Positions 44,104 through 53,725 of a stretch of DNA of 64,000 nt are shown here, piece by piece. The number at the start of each line of letters is the position of its first letter. Position 1 is the stretch's first letter. The DNA comes from JBBRBB01 sp038206235 (GTDB taxonomy: Bacteria; Bacteroidota; Bacteroidia; Chitinophagales; Chitinophagaceae). Below the pieces are notes generated by a model that saw only the letters and a list, made by a program, of their open reading frames with translations, had not been told where the DNA came from and did no database searches. The position numbers and the translations under genes were made by a program. The stretch lies in assembly GCA_038206235.1 (NCBI GenBank), contig JBBRBB010000010.1, positions 59,460 to 123,459 on the forward strand. Direction: 5' to 3'.

Positions 44104-45009
44104 ATGGTTGAATTTACTAAGGCTCCATTGAATATTAGTGAGGCATCGAACAAACCCGTTTATGTTTTTAATGTTGATTTTGATGGTGAAAATGCAGATA
44201 AGAAGACTATTGAATCCTTTGGCGATGAATGGAAAAAATTTCATAATTTTCCTGACAGCATCATAGCCGCTTCAGGAGCCAAATATTTCGATATTGTAAC
44301 CGACAAAATGCTAAACTCAAATAGCTATGTTTTAGACATCGGTTGCGGTACCGGCAGATGGACAAAATTCATTCATAAGCGGGCTGGTTTTGTGGAAGCT
44401 GTGGAACCAAGCGATGCCATATTTTTTGCAGATATTTTATTGAAAAATGTAAACAATGTTAGGTTAACTAAAGCGTCTATAGATAATCTTCCATTTCCTG
44501 ATGATTGCTTTGACTTTGGAATGGCAATTGGAGTGTTTCATTATATACCAGACCCCTATCCTGCCATTCATAAATGCATAAAAAAAATAAAAAGCGGCGG
44601 ATATTTTTATGCTTACATGTATTACAACCTGGAAAACAGAGGTCTTTTATTTCGCTCAATGTTTCAGGTAACTAATTTGATTAGAAAAGCTGTCTCTTCT
44701 TTGCCTTCCAAAACAAAAAGAATTACCTGCGATGTGCTCGCTTATACTTTATATGTACCACTTGTATATGCAGGTAAAATTTTAAATAAAACAGGAATGC
44801 AGTCTCTTGCAAAAAAACTTCCGCTTAGCCGTTATCAAACTGCAAAAATGTTTACAATCAGGAACGATGCATTGAATAGATTTGGAACTCCTATAGAAAC
44901 AAGATTTTCAAAAAAGGAAATTTATGATATGATGACAAAATGCGGGTTAACTGATATTGTTTTTTCAAACAATATACCCTATTATCATGTAGTAGGAAGA
45001 AAGAACTGA
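44104..45009 (+). CDS. SAM-dependent methyltransferase
   Basis: 301 residues. Methyltransferase_11/25 motifs: VLDIGCGTGRWTKFIHKRAG (SAM motif I), VEPSDAIFFADILLKN, LPFPDDCFDFGMAIGVFHYI (motif for post-I and IV) and IKSGGYFYAYMYYN. Two similar deacetylase genes flank it. A methyl group could be placed on a sugar hydroxyl or amine of the glycan. The exact target is not seen. Confidence 0.82.
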   Translation: MVEFTKAPLNISEASNKPVYVFNVDFDGENADKKTIESFGDEWKKFHNFPDSIIAASGAKYFDIVTDKMLNSNSYVLDIGCGTGRWTKFIHKRAGFVEAVEPSDAIFFADILLKNVNNVRLTKASIDNLPFPDDCFDFGMAIGVFHYIPDPYPAIHKCIKKIKSGGYFYAYMYYNLENRGLLFRSMFQVTNLIRKAVSSLPSKTKRITCDVLAYTLYVPLVYAGKILNKTGMQSLAKKLPLSRYQTAKMFTIRNDALNRFGTPIETRFSKKEIYDMMTKCGLTDIVFSNNIPYYHVVGRKN

Positions 45010-45073
45010 CGAAAAAATTAGCAATGAAACTAAACATTATTTTTATCTGATATAAATTATTAAGCATTTAAAA

Positions 45074-46090
45074 TTGCCAGGAATTTTTACTATATCATTA
45101 GATTTTGAATTGCATTGGGGTTTGATAAACATAGCGGACAGACAAAGCCGGGTTACCTGTTATAAAAATACTATACAGGCAATTCCTGAAATGCTGAAGC
45201 TTTTTGGTCAATATAATGTGCATGTTACCTGGGCTACGGTAGGTAGTATGTTTGCTCAAAACCAGGAAGAGTGGAAAATGCTGAAACCCGCTGCTCAGCC
45301 TGATTATGTAAATGAAAAACTTTCTCCTTATAAATGGGTTGAAGAAAATGGATTACCCAACGAATATGAGTTTGCACATTTTGCACCCAAAACAATAAAA
45401 AATATTTTAAACTATCCGGGTCAGGAAATTGGTACGCATACTTTCAGCCATTATTATTGTTTAGCTCCCTTAAAGGGACAGGAAGCTTTTAGCGAGGATT
45501 TAAATGCCGCGAAAAAAGCCGCTGCTAAATTTAATATTCAGCTTAGTTCACTTGTTTTTCCCCGGAATCAGTTTAATCCTGAATATCTTAAAATTTGTTA
45601 CGATGCAGGTATTAGAGCAGTACGTACAAATTCAAACGTGTGGTATTGGAAAAAAAGCACATCCTTTTCTGAAAGAGTTATAAAAAAATTAGTGAGAACT
45701 GCAAACGATTATGTTACAATAAGCGATAGAGTGTCTTATCCTTTAAGAAATATAAAAGTAATAAAAGGAGAACCGCTTCAACTTCCAAGAGGGCGTGCTC
45801 TTGAAATATGGCAGCCAAATAACGCTGTTAATAATAAACTCAAACTGCAAAAGATTATAAAGGAATTGCATGATGCTGCAATTCACGATGAATGTTATCA
45901 TTTATGGTGGCATCCCGAAGAGTTTGGTGATTATCCTGAAGAAAATTTAAACAGGCTTCGTATAATTTTAGAACAATATAAAGTTTGCAATGAACGATAC
46001 AGAATGAAAAGCTGGAACATGAGAGAATATGCAGACAATTTGATTGGTGATGATATTAAAGCAGCAGCACTCAGTGAATCATTTGCATAA
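45074..46090 (+). CDS. Polysaccharide deacetylase family protein, paralogue 2, TTG start
   Basis: 338 residues from a TTG at 45074, which gives the same N-terminus as paralogue 1 (PGIFTISLDFELHWGLINI). Matches continue with NVHVTWATVGSMFAQNQEEW, PGQEIGTHTFSHYYCLAP and LVFPRNQFNPEYL, then HLWWHPEEFGDYPEENLNRL. Full-length similarity to the 43088 gene, about half the residues identical by eye, shows an older duplication than that of the GT2 pair. It has no signal peptide. Having two suggests two acetamido sugars are processed, or different positions. Confidence 0.82.
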   Translation: MPGIFTISLDFELHWGLINIADRQSRVTCYKNTIQAIPEMLKLFGQYNVHVTWATVGSMFAQNQEEWKMLKPAAQPDYVNEKLSPYKWVEENGLPNEYEFAHFAPKTIKNILNYPGQEIGTHTFSHYYCLAPLKGQEAFSEDLNAAKKAAAKFNIQLSSLVFPRNQFNPEYLKICYDAGIRAVRTNSNVWYWKKSTSFSERVIKKLVRTANDYVTISDRVSYPLRNIKVIKGEPLQLPRGRALEIWQPNNAVNNKLKLQKIIKELHDAAIHDECYHLWWHPEEFGDYPEENLNRLRIILEQYKVCNERYRMKSWNMREYADNLIGDDIKAAALSESFA

Positions 46091-46123
46091 AAAATATGCA
46101 GCATCAACCCTTGTTATTAATGC

Positions 46124-47119
46124 ATGAATATAAGAGCGGCAATTCCCGAAGACAAACCGGCAATCATTGGGCTTCTTAAAAAATCTTTAGGCGAATCACT
46201 GATTCCTAAATCAGAAAAATTGTGGCGCTGGAAACATGAAGAAAATCCATTTGGAAAATCTTATGTTCTTGTAGCAGAAGAAGATCAGGATTTAATTGGT
46301 GTGAGAGCTTTTATGCAATGGCAGTGGCAATGGAAAGGAAATGTTTATAAAGCAGTACGTGCAGTTGATACAGCAACTCATCCGGCTCATCAGGGAAAGG
46401 GAATTTTTAAAAAGCTAACACTTCAGCAAGCAGAGATATGCAAACAACAAGGAGTACATTTTGTTTTCAATACGCCGAATAAACAAAGCAAGCCAGGTTA
46501 TTTAAAAATGGGATGGATAGAGCAGGGCAAGCTGCCGGTGAAATTGAAATTAGTGCAAACGGTTTCCGGTTTATTTAAATCATCGAATAAAAAAAAAGAA
46601 AATCAGAAGAATGAAACTGCTGAAATTCTTTGGAAGTGGAATGAGAAGATGGCTTATCTTTTAGAAAATCATGTTTATAAAAAGGAACAGTTAACAACTC
46701 TTCTTTCTTCTGAATATGTTTCCTGGCGCTATGTAAATAATCCCTTATTCAGCTATCATTTTTTAACCGATAATGAAAATTTTTTATTGATAAGCCGCAT
46801 TAAGAATCATTCATCGTATAAAGAATTAAGACTCGTTGATTTTATTTTATTCAACCTAAATACTAGCCCTGAACATCTGAATAAGTATATGAGAAAACAC
46901 CTTCTGGATTTCTGCAGAAATAACAACATCAATTTTATTTCATTATCCGGGCTGCAATACAAACTTTATAAATTGTATTTTAATTGGATGGGAATATTAC
47001 CTGCATACCGTTTTGGCCCCATGATTACTTTAAAGAACCTTAATATGAAAGAAAACTTCGCAGAATTATTAAATATGAAAAGCTGCGGATATTCTTTAGG
47101 AGACATCGAATTGTTTTAA
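46124..47119 (+). CDS. GNAT-family acetyltransferase
   Basis: 331 residues. The N-terminal GNAT fold starts MNIRAAIPEDKPAIIGLLKK; motif A (acetyl-CoA binding) is AVDTATHPAHQGKGIFKKLT followed by FNTPNKQSKPGYLKMGWIEQ. The C-terminal half (residues 170-331) is a second, less recognisable domain that may be a degenerate GNAT. It is placed between the deacetylase and a GT4 gene, so N- or O-acetylation of a sugar in the same pathway is likely. An amino-sugar acetyl group could be exchanged with the deacetylases. Confidence 0.78.
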   Translation: MNIRAAIPEDKPAIIGLLKKSLGESLIPKSEKLWRWKHEENPFGKSYVLVAEEDQDLIGVRAFMQWQWQWKGNVYKAVRAVDTATHPAHQGKGIFKKLTLQQAEICKQQGVHFVFNTPNKQSKPGYLKMGWIEQGKLPVKLKLVQTVSGLFKSSNKKKENQKNETAEILWKWNEKMAYLLENHVYKKEQLTTLLSSEYVSWRYVNNPLFSYHFLTDNENFLLISRIKNHSSYKELRLVDFILFNLNTSPEHLNKYMRKHLLDFCRNNNINFISLSGLQYKLYKLYFNWMGILPAYRFGPMITLKNLNMKENFAELLNMKSCGYSLGDIELF

Positions 47120-47153
47120 CAAATTTCATCTTACATAAATTATTTTTTAGAAA

Positions 47154-48410
47154 TTGGAAAGTACAACCGAAATAATAAATGATAAACGCAGTGAACGTGT
47201 TAAAATAGACCTTCAGTCAAAATCATCAGAAAAGATAATTAAGACCAGGAAAAAATTAATTCGCATTACAACCGTACCCTTATCGCTAAAAGTTCTTTTG
47301 AAGCAACAGCTCAAATTTATGAGTGCTCATTATGATGTGCTTGCTGTTGCCTCACCGGATAAAATGCTTGAAGAAGTTGCAATGAGTGAAGGAGTGAGAA
47401 CACAAGCGGTTTTAATGACACGTACTATTTCGCCTGTAAAAGATATAAAAGCGCTTTGGCAATTATATCGCTTGTTTAAAAAAGAGCAGCCATCTATTAT
47501 TCATACACATACGCCTAAAGCAGGTTTATTAGGAATGATAGCGGCTAAGATTGCAGGTGTACCTGTACGCTTACACACTGTTGCAGGTCTTCCGCTCATG
47601 GAGACGAAAGGCATTAAAAAAAGAGTGCTTGAATTTGTTGAGAGACTTACATATAAGTATGCAACAAATGTATATCCGAATTCAAAAAATCTTGCTGAAT
47701 ACATATTGCAAAACAAATATTGCGCAAAAAATAAATTAAAAGTTTTAGGGAATGGCAGCAGCAATGGAATTGATACAGATTTTTTTACATTAAATCCGGT
47801 CATATTATCCGCTGCAAATAATTTAAAAGAGCGATTGTTGATAAAAAAAGATGATTTTGTTTTTGTGTTTATAGGCAGACTGGTAAAGGATAAAGGCATA
47901 GAAGAACTGGTTAATGCATTCAGCCGCCTGAAAAAAACTCATCGAAATAGTAAGCTTCTTTTGGTAGGCCATTACGAACCTGAACTTGACCCTCTGTCAA
48001 ACGATACCGTTCATTTAATACAAGAAGATAAAGATATTATTCAGGTTGGTTTTCAAACAGACATCAGACCGTATCTTGCTATTAGCGATGTACTAACTTT
48101 CCCATCGTACAGAGAAGGTTTTCCCAATGTTCCCATGCAGGCCGCATGTATGAACGTTCCCTCAATCGTTACAAATATTAATGGATGTAATGAAATAATA
48201 GAAGATGGAAAAAATGGATTGATTATACCACCAAAAAATTCAGAAGCGCTGTCCCAGGCTATGGAATCTTTAAGGACGAATAGTTCTTTATATAATGCAT
48301 TGAAAGCAAATGCAAGGCGATTAATTGTGGAGAAGTATGATCAAAATCATTTCTGGAATTTATTATTAAAAGAATACGAAGAACAATTAGCAAATGAATC
48401 TCTATCGTAA
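47154..48410 (+). CDS. Glycosyltransferase family 4 (PglA-like), TTG start
   Basis: 418 residues from a TTG at 47154; the family part begins at about residue 34 with LIRITTVPLSLKVLLKQQLK. Motifs are IHTHTPKAGLLGMIAAKIAG, VFIGRLVKDKGIEELVNAF and FPSYREGFPNVPMQAACMNV (EX7Q-type variant of the catalytic region). It overlaps the PglC-like gene by 17 bases. A GT4 of this type coupled to a PglC-like enzyme is probably the one adding the second sugar, as PglA does in Campylobacter; that is inference from order. Confidence 0.83.
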   Translation: MESTTEIINDKRSERVKIDLQSKSSEKIIKTRKKLIRITTVPLSLKVLLKQQLKFMSAHYDVLAVASPDKMLEEVAMSEGVRTQAVLMTRTISPVKDIKALWQLYRLFKKEQPSIIHTHTPKAGLLGMIAAKIAGVPVRLHTVAGLPLMETKGIKKRVLEFVERLTYKYATNVYPNSKNLAEYILQNKYCAKNKLKVLGNGSSNGIDTDFFTLNPVILSAANNLKERLLIKKDDFVFVFIGRLVKDKGIEELVNAFSRLKKTHRNSKLLLVGHYEPELDPLSNDTVHLIQEDKDIIQVGFQTDIRPYLAISDVLTFPSYREGFPNVPMQAACMNVPSIVTNINGCNEIIEDGKNGLIIPPKNSEALSQAMESLRTNSSLYNALKANARRLIVEKYDQNHFWNLLLKEYEEQLANESLS

Positions 48411-49014
48411 TTTTTTTAAGCGAATATTCGATATCATTTTTAGTATAACAGCCCTTTGCATACTAATGCCTGTTTTTTTTATCATCACCCTAATTCTTTT
48501 TATTGTTAACCGTGGCAAACCATTCTTCATTCAGCGACGCCCGGGTAAAAACGGCCGCATATTTTTATTAGTGAAGTTTAAAACTATGAACGATACCAAG
48601 GATGCGCATGGTAATTTGTTGCCAGATGAAAAGCGACTAACAAGCATTGGGAAAATTATTCGCAAACTTTCTGTGGATGAAATTCCTCAATTGCTCAATG
48701 TTATTACAGGCAGTATGAGCCTTATAGGTCCCCGGCCTTTATTGATTGAATATTTACCCTTATATACACCATTACAAAACAGAAGACATGAAGTTCGGCC
48801 GGGAATTACAGGCTGGGCACAGGTAAATGGAAGAAATGCAATTGACTGGGCACAAAAATTTAAACTGGATATCTGGTATGCAGATAACATTAATTTAAAA
48901 ACCGATTTAAAAATTTTTTGGCTAACTGTAAAGAAGATATTTAAACCGGAAGGTATAAGCAGGCAGGGTCACGCAACCATGCCTTATTTTACAGGAGCAC
49001 GAACCCCCGATTAA
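48394..49014 (+). CDS. PglC-like phosphoglycosyltransferase (initiating enzyme)
   Basis: 206 residues, the size of monotopic PglC. One N-terminal hydrophobic segment (IIFSITALCILMPVFFIITL) precedes the catalytic part PFFIQRRPGKNGRIFLLVKF, KTMND, SVDEIPQLLNVITGSMSLIG with its Asp-Glu pair, and RHEVRPGITGWAQVNGRNAI. The family joins a phosphosugar from a UDP-sugar to undecaprenyl phosphate. With PglE- and PglF-like genes next to it, the sugar is probably di-N-acetylbacillosamine. It starts 17 bases inside the preceding GT4 gene. Confidence 0.9.
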   Translation: MNLYRNFFKRIFDIIFSITALCILMPVFFIITLILFIVNRGKPFFIQRRPGKNGRIFLLVKFKTMNDTKDAHGNLLPDEKRLTSIGKIIRKLSVDEIPQLLNVITGSMSLIGPRPLLIEYLPLYTPLQNRRHEVRPGITGWAQVNGRNAIDWAQKFKLDIWYADNINLKTDLKIFWLTVKKIFKPEGISRQGHATMPYFTGARTPD

Positions 49015-49035
49015 ATTTATTCCAACAAATATTTC

Positions 49036-49063
49036 TTTGGAATACAATATTTGTTTATCTTAG
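49036..49063 (+). promoter_or_regulatory. Possible Bacteroidota-type promoter for the aminotransferase gene
   Basis: TTTG at 49036 and TATCTTAG at 49056 (seven of eight positions of TAnnTTTG), 16 bases apart, about 100 bases before the aminotransferase ATG. The same TATCTTAG box occurs in front of the micro-ORF at 58878. It would give a second start within the locus. By-eye match only. Confidence 0.3.
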
Positions 49064-49164
49064 TACCATTAAACCAGGCTGCAACCGTATCAATCAATTT
49101 ATCGTTTATATTTATATAAAGACTTTATTTTTTTTTATCCTAAATAACGAAACCGCTACTATCT

Positions 49165-50304
49165 ATGAAATCAAGAATCTGGCTTTCATCTCCCCACATG
49201 GGGGGTAAAGAATTATCCTACATACAGGATGCTTTTGCAACAAATTGGATTGCCCCTTTAGGTCCTCATGTAAATGGGTTTGAAGAAGACCTTGAAGCTT
49301 TTTTAGGTCAAGACGTGCAGGTGGCAGCCCTAAGCTCTGGTACTGCAGCGTTGCATTTATCATTAATTATTCTCGGTGTAAAGGCTGGTGATGAAGTTAT
49401 TTGTCAATCCATGACTTTTGCCGCTTCTGCTAATCCGGTTATATATCAGGGGGCTACACCCGTGTTTGTAGACAGTGAAGAATATACATGGAATATGTCG
49501 CCGGAATTCCTTGAAATGGCCATACGCGACAGAATAAAGAAAGGGAAAAAACCGAAAGCAATTATTGTTGTGCATTTGTATGGAATGCCTGCCCAAATAG
49601 ATAAGATTGCAGAAATTGCAAAAACCTACGACATACCATTAATTGAAGATGCTGCTGAAGCTTTAGGCTCTGCGTATAAAGGGCAGCCGCTGGGAACCTT
49701 TGGCGATATTGGCATTCTTTCATTCAATGGCAATAAAATTATAACTACATCTGGTGGCGGGGCTCTGATATCTGCAAATGCAGAATATATTACAAGAGCA
49801 CGGTTTCTTTCTACGCACGCACAAGACCCCGCTCCGCATTATCAGCATTCACAGATAGGCTATAACTATCGTATGAGTAATATATGCGCAGGAATAGGTC
49901 GTGGCCAAATGAAAGTATTATCACAGCGCATTCAGCAAAGAAGAAGCAATTTCGAATTTTATAAAAAAGCTCTTGCAGATATTAAAGAAATATTTTGCAA
50001 AGAAGAGCCTAACCGGAATTATTATTCAAATCATTGGTTAACTGCCATACTTTTAGAAAATGATTACCTGAGCGAAGAAGTCCGTTTATCATTGGTAGAA
50101 GAGAATATTGACTGCCGGCCCTTGTGGAAGCCCATGCATCTGCAGCCCGTTTTTTCACGCATGACATATTATGGAGATGATGTAAGTGAACGGCTCTTTA
50201 CCAAAGGGCTGTGCCTGCCTTCGGGTTCTAATCTTACAAAAGAAGAATTGAACAGAGTGGTATCGGGAGTTAAGCGGGTAGTTATGCATTTGCAGCCTGC
50301 ATAG
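49165..50304 (+). CDS. PglE-like aminotransferase (DegT/DnrJ/EryC1 family)
   Basis: 379 residues. IWLSSPHMGGKELSYIQDAF at the start and NWIAPLGPHVNGFEEDLEAF are typical of PglE/PseC-like enzymes. PLP is bound by the Lys in SFNGNKIITTSGGGALIS, with PLIEDAAEALGSAYKGQ (the Asp contacting the pyridine) and ALSSGTAALHLSLIILGV. It converts UDP-4-keto-6-deoxy-GlcNAc to the 4-amino sugar, using glutamate. It follows the PglC-like gene by about 150 bases and precedes the PglF-like gene. Confidence 0.88.
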   Translation: MKSRIWLSSPHMGGKELSYIQDAFATNWIAPLGPHVNGFEEDLEAFLGQDVQVAALSSGTAALHLSLIILGVKAGDEVICQSMTFAASANPVIYQGATPVFVDSEEYTWNMSPEFLEMAIRDRIKKGKKPKAIIVVHLYGMPAQIDKIAEIAKTYDIPLIEDAAEALGSAYKGQPLGTFGDIGILSFNGNKIITTSGGGALISANAEYITRARFLSTHAQDPAPHYQHSQIGYNYRMSNICAGIGRGQMKVLSQRIQQRRSNFEFYKKALADIKEIFCKEEPNRNYYSNHWLTAILLENDYLSEEVRLSLVEENIDCRPLWKPMHLQPVFSRMTYYGDDVSERLFTKGLCLPSGSNLTKEELNRVVSGVKRVVMHLQPA

Positions 50305-50465
50305 GTAACAATTCGGTGCGGTTGCGGATATAATGAAGCATCAGGTTTTCGAAGTATTTTTTAAGTTCTTTTATCTTATTGAAATTCCATTTCCTAACCT
50401 ATTCCCTTAAAGAGAGCTAATGACATTTCATTGGCAGATCCGTACATAAAAACTAACCTTGGGAC

Positions 50466-52448
50466 ATGGAAAAGTTATTATTGAATTTTAAAGCGGTACC
50501 CAGATGGATTATACTGCTTATTGATCTTGGAATTAATGGTTTTTCATTTGCTTTATCTTATTTTATAGCAAAGCATTTTGAATTTCCTGAAATCTTAAGA
50601 GGTCACTTCTTTATATACACAGGCTCATATTGCCTGGTAGCCGGGATGGTATTTTATTTAATGAGAGTGCATACCTGCCTTATCCGTTATTCTAACATAC
50701 ACGATATGCTGCGGATATTTCTATCCGTATTTATTACAAGCGTAGTTTATCCTGTTGTGATTCAATTAGCGGTTACAGACTATTTCAATATTTATACCTT
50801 AAATATCGGAGCCGTTTTATTTATTAATTTCTTTATTGCCTCTACCTTACTTATCATGCTTCGTATGGGGGTTAAAGAAACTTATAATTATGTAAAGCAT
50901 ATATCTGCAACTGATTTTGAAAGAATCTTAATTTACGGCTCAGGCAATAATGCCCTTCTTTTAAAACAGACTATTGAGAGCAGCGATATTAATAAATTTA
51001 TAATTGCAGGATTTATTGCAACCGGCGCCAGTAAAGTAAACACATACATACAGCAGAAAAAAGTATATGGCATAAAAGACCTCGCCGTTTTAAAAAACAA
51101 AAAAAATGTTGGCAATTTAATTTTAGTAAACGAACAGCCCCCAAGCATTGATAAAAAAATTATCATAGAAAAATGTCTTCAGCTTGGAATTAAAGTGCTT
51201 ACAGTGCCATCCCCGGACCAGTGGATTTATGGAAAATTGAATTTAAAGCAAATACAGGAACTTAAGATTGAAGATTTATTGCAAAGAGCGCCTATTGTAA
51301 TTAACAATCATAAAATAGGCAATGAAATTTCGGGCAAGCGTGTGCTTGTTACCGGTGCTGCCGGTTCAATTGGTTCTGAAGTTGTTCGCCAGGTATTATC
51401 TTATAACCCGGAAATGATAATTCTGTGCGACCAGGCAGAAACACTTTTGTATGATATACAGCTTGAACTGGAAGAAAAATATCCTCATGCTACCTTAAAA
51501 GTTTTTATTGCAAGCATTCGGGATTATAATCGCATGCAAATGCTTTTCCAGGAATATTCTCCCGAAATTGTATTTCATGCAGCAGCGTATAAGCATGTGC
51601 CGATGATGGAGAATCATCCTGCCGAAGCAGTGCTTACCAATATTATGGGCACGAAAAATATAGCAGACCTTTCTATACTTTTTAAAGTTTCCAAATTTGT
51701 AATGGTATCTACTGATAAGGCGGTTAATCCCACCAATATTATGGGTACATCAAAAAGAATTGCAGAAATGTATGTGCAATCTTTAAGCGCAGGAGAAAAT
51801 ACCTTGAATGAAATATATGGCATTATAAATTCGGGGAATGGACACAATGAAAATTTAAAAACCAAATTCATTACAACCCGTTTTGGAAACGTGCTGAATT
51901 CAAACGGCTCCGTAATTCCGCGGTTTCGTGAGCAAATACAAAATGGCGGGCCGGTTACAGTTACAGACCCTGAAATCACCCGTTTTTTTATGACGATTCC
52001 CGAATCTGTTCAATTGGTTTTAGAAGCCTGCACTATGGGAATAGGAGGAGAGATTTTTGTGTTTGATATGGGTAAGCCAATTAAAATTGTAGACCTGGCT
52101 AAAAAAATGATTCAACTTGCAGGCTTAACTCCTGATGTGGACATAAAAATAATTTACACAGGCCTGAGACCCGGAGAAAAATTGTATGAAGAACTGCTTA
52201 ATAAAGACGAGAAGACTTTGCCTACCCACCACGAAAAAATAAAAATTGCAAAAATTATTCCCTGCTCCCGCAGAGTACGTTGGAATATAGAACAGCTTAT
52301 TAAAATGAGCATAGACGATGACGATAATGATAAGCTAGTTAAAAAAATGAAAGAGCTTGTTCCTGAATTTAAAAGCAGGAATTCGCAATACGAAAAGCTG
52401 GATGTTATAATAACTACTCCATCTTCTAAAATTATTTCCCGGCAATAA
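50466..52448 (+). CDS. PglF-like nucleotide-sugar 4,6-dehydratase
   Basis: 660 residues. Four N-terminal membrane segments (residues about 15-145), then a CoA-like Rossmann module and the catalytic SDR: VLVTGAAGSIGSEVVRQVLS (NAD), FHAAAYKHVPMMENHPAEAV, STDKAVNPTNIMGTSKRIAE. The SDR active-site Tyr is replaced by Met in the NIMGTSK motif, as in PglF and its relatives. It produces UDP-4-keto-6-deoxy-GlcNAc. A 20-residue insertion (GIINSGNGHNENLK) lies between catalytic blocks. Its PglE-like partner is just upstream. Confidence 0.9.
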   Translation: MEKLLLNFKAVPRWIILLIDLGINGFSFALSYFIAKHFEFPEILRGHFFIYTGSYCLVAGMVFYLMRVHTCLIRYSNIHDMLRIFLSVFITSVVYPVVIQLAVTDYFNIYTLNIGAVLFINFFIASTLLIMLRMGVKETYNYVKHISATDFERILIYGSGNNALLLKQTIESSDINKFIIAGFIATGASKVNTYIQQKKVYGIKDLAVLKNKKNVGNLILVNEQPPSIDKKIIIEKCLQLGIKVLTVPSPDQWIYGKLNLKQIQELKIEDLLQRAPIVINNHKIGNEISGKRVLVTGAAGSIGSEVVRQVLSYNPEMIILCDQAETLLYDIQLELEEKYPHATLKVFIASIRDYNRMQMLFQEYSPEIVFHAAAYKHVPMMENHPAEAVLTNIMGTKNIADLSILFKVSKFVMVSTDKAVNPTNIMGTSKRIAEMYVQSLSAGENTLNEIYGIINSGNGHNENLKTKFITTRFGNVLNSNGSVIPRFREQIQNGGPVTVTDPEITRFFMTIPESVQLVLEACTMGIGGEIFVFDMGKPIKIVDLAKKMIQLAGLTPDVDIKIIYTGLRPGEKLYEELLNKDEKTLPTHHEKIKIAKIIPCSRRVRWNIEQLIKMSIDDDDNDKLVKKMKELVPEFKSRNSQYEKLDVIITTPSSKIISRQ

Positions 52449-52528
52449 TTTTATTTCTGCTTTTCTAAAATATCTAATCACAGAAAAAGTTGGCTAACCT
52501 GTTTATAAAAACATTCTTATAAATTTAT

Positions 52529-53689
52529 ATGAAAGAAGATCGAGCTTATGTGGCCGAAAAATTAATTATAAAAGAAAATAGTACGGCGATAAAAGAAATA
52601 AACCACCAGCCGGGTGGTAATGTTTTTTATTTAAAAGGACTGAACGGATTAAGAGCTATTGCTGCTCTTTGTGTGGTGCTGCAGCACATTATGCATGTAT
52701 ATAAAATAGAGCACCTCGATAAGCTTGGAGAATGCAGCGTAACTATTTTCTTTACACTTAGCGGATTTCTTATTACCTTTTTATTATTAAAAGAAATTGA
52801 TAAAACAAAAACGGTAAGCGTTAGAAAGTTTTATATACGAAGAATACTGCGTATATGGCCTTTATACTTTTTTTATCTTTCTCTTGTTCTCTGCGCCAAT
52901 TATTTTGTTTTTTCAAGCACCCAAAATTTTTCACAGATATTCTATTATATTTTCTTTCTTCCTAATGTTCCTACTGCTTTGTTGAAAAGCGGCATTAATA
53001 TGTCAGAGCATTATTGGTCTTTGGGTGTAGAAGAACAATTTTATTTTGTTTGGCCTCTGATACTTAAAACTTTTTCAAACAAGCTTCTTCATTTCTGTAT
53101 AGCTTTTATTGGTATTTTTCTTGTGCTGAAATTTGCAGCACATCTCGCTTATGGCGGCGACGCTGTGGCATACAGATTTTTTTATTTTGGTCGTTTCGAT
53201 TGTATGGCTCTTGGAGGCATTGGGGCTTTTTTGCATTATAAAAAATTCCCCTTTCTGCCTGTATTAAATAACATTTTTTTTCAAATCCCTGCATGGTCTG
53301 TTCTTTTGCTTTTATTTTTTGATGCCTTTAATATTTCAGGAATTATTGACCATGAAATTATGGCGTTAGTAACGCTTATTCTTATCAGTAATCAAATTGC
53401 AAATCCTAAAAGCATTATTAAGCTTGAAAACAAAGTATTAGACCATTTAGGTAAAATTTCTTTTGGCATTTATATATATCATCCTTTGATTATTGGGCTT
53501 ATGTTGTACGCCTTCAAACAATTTAATTGGTCTATATATGGCTACAGTTATATTATTTTGCCATTTTTGGTTATAGCTTTTACAATTCTTATTGCTCATA
53601 TATCTTATACTTATTTTGAATCAAGATTTTTGAAGCTGAAGCAAAATTTTGCGATTGTAAAAAGCGCTAATTCTGCAAAAGCTGCATGA
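52529..53689 (+). CDS. Membrane O-acyltransferase (OafA/acyltransferase 3)
   Basis: 386 residues with about ten TM helices. Family signature: LNGLRAIAALCVVLQHIMHV with its catalytic His and VTIFFTLSGFLITFLLLKEI; later FYIRRILRIWPLYFFYLSLV and SEHYWSLGVEEQFYFVWPLI. These proteins add acetyl or other acyl groups to polysaccharide hydroxyls. The polypeptide has a 30-residue hydrophilic N-terminus before the first helix. It lies inside the glycan locus, so the substrate is probably the same glycan. Confidence 0.87.
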   Translation: MKEDRAYVAEKLIIKENSTAIKEINHQPGGNVFYLKGLNGLRAIAALCVVLQHIMHVYKIEHLDKLGECSVTIFFTLSGFLITFLLLKEIDKTKTVSVRKFYIRRILRIWPLYFFYLSLVLCANYFVFSSTQNFSQIFYYIFFLPNVPTALLKSGINMSEHYWSLGVEEQFYFVWPLILKTFSNKLLHFCIAFIGIFLVLKFAAHLAYGGDAVAYRFFYFGRFDCMALGGIGAFLHYKKFPFLPVLNNIFFQIPAWSVLLLLFFDAFNISGIIDHEIMALVTLILISNQIANPKSIIKLENKVLDHLGKISFGIYIYHPLIIGLMLYAFKQFNWSIYGYSYIILPFLVIAFTILIAHISYTYFESRFLKLKQNFAIVKSANSAKAA

Positions 53690-53725
53690 TAATTTATAAT
53701 ACCTTAACCCAATCAATTTTAAAAT

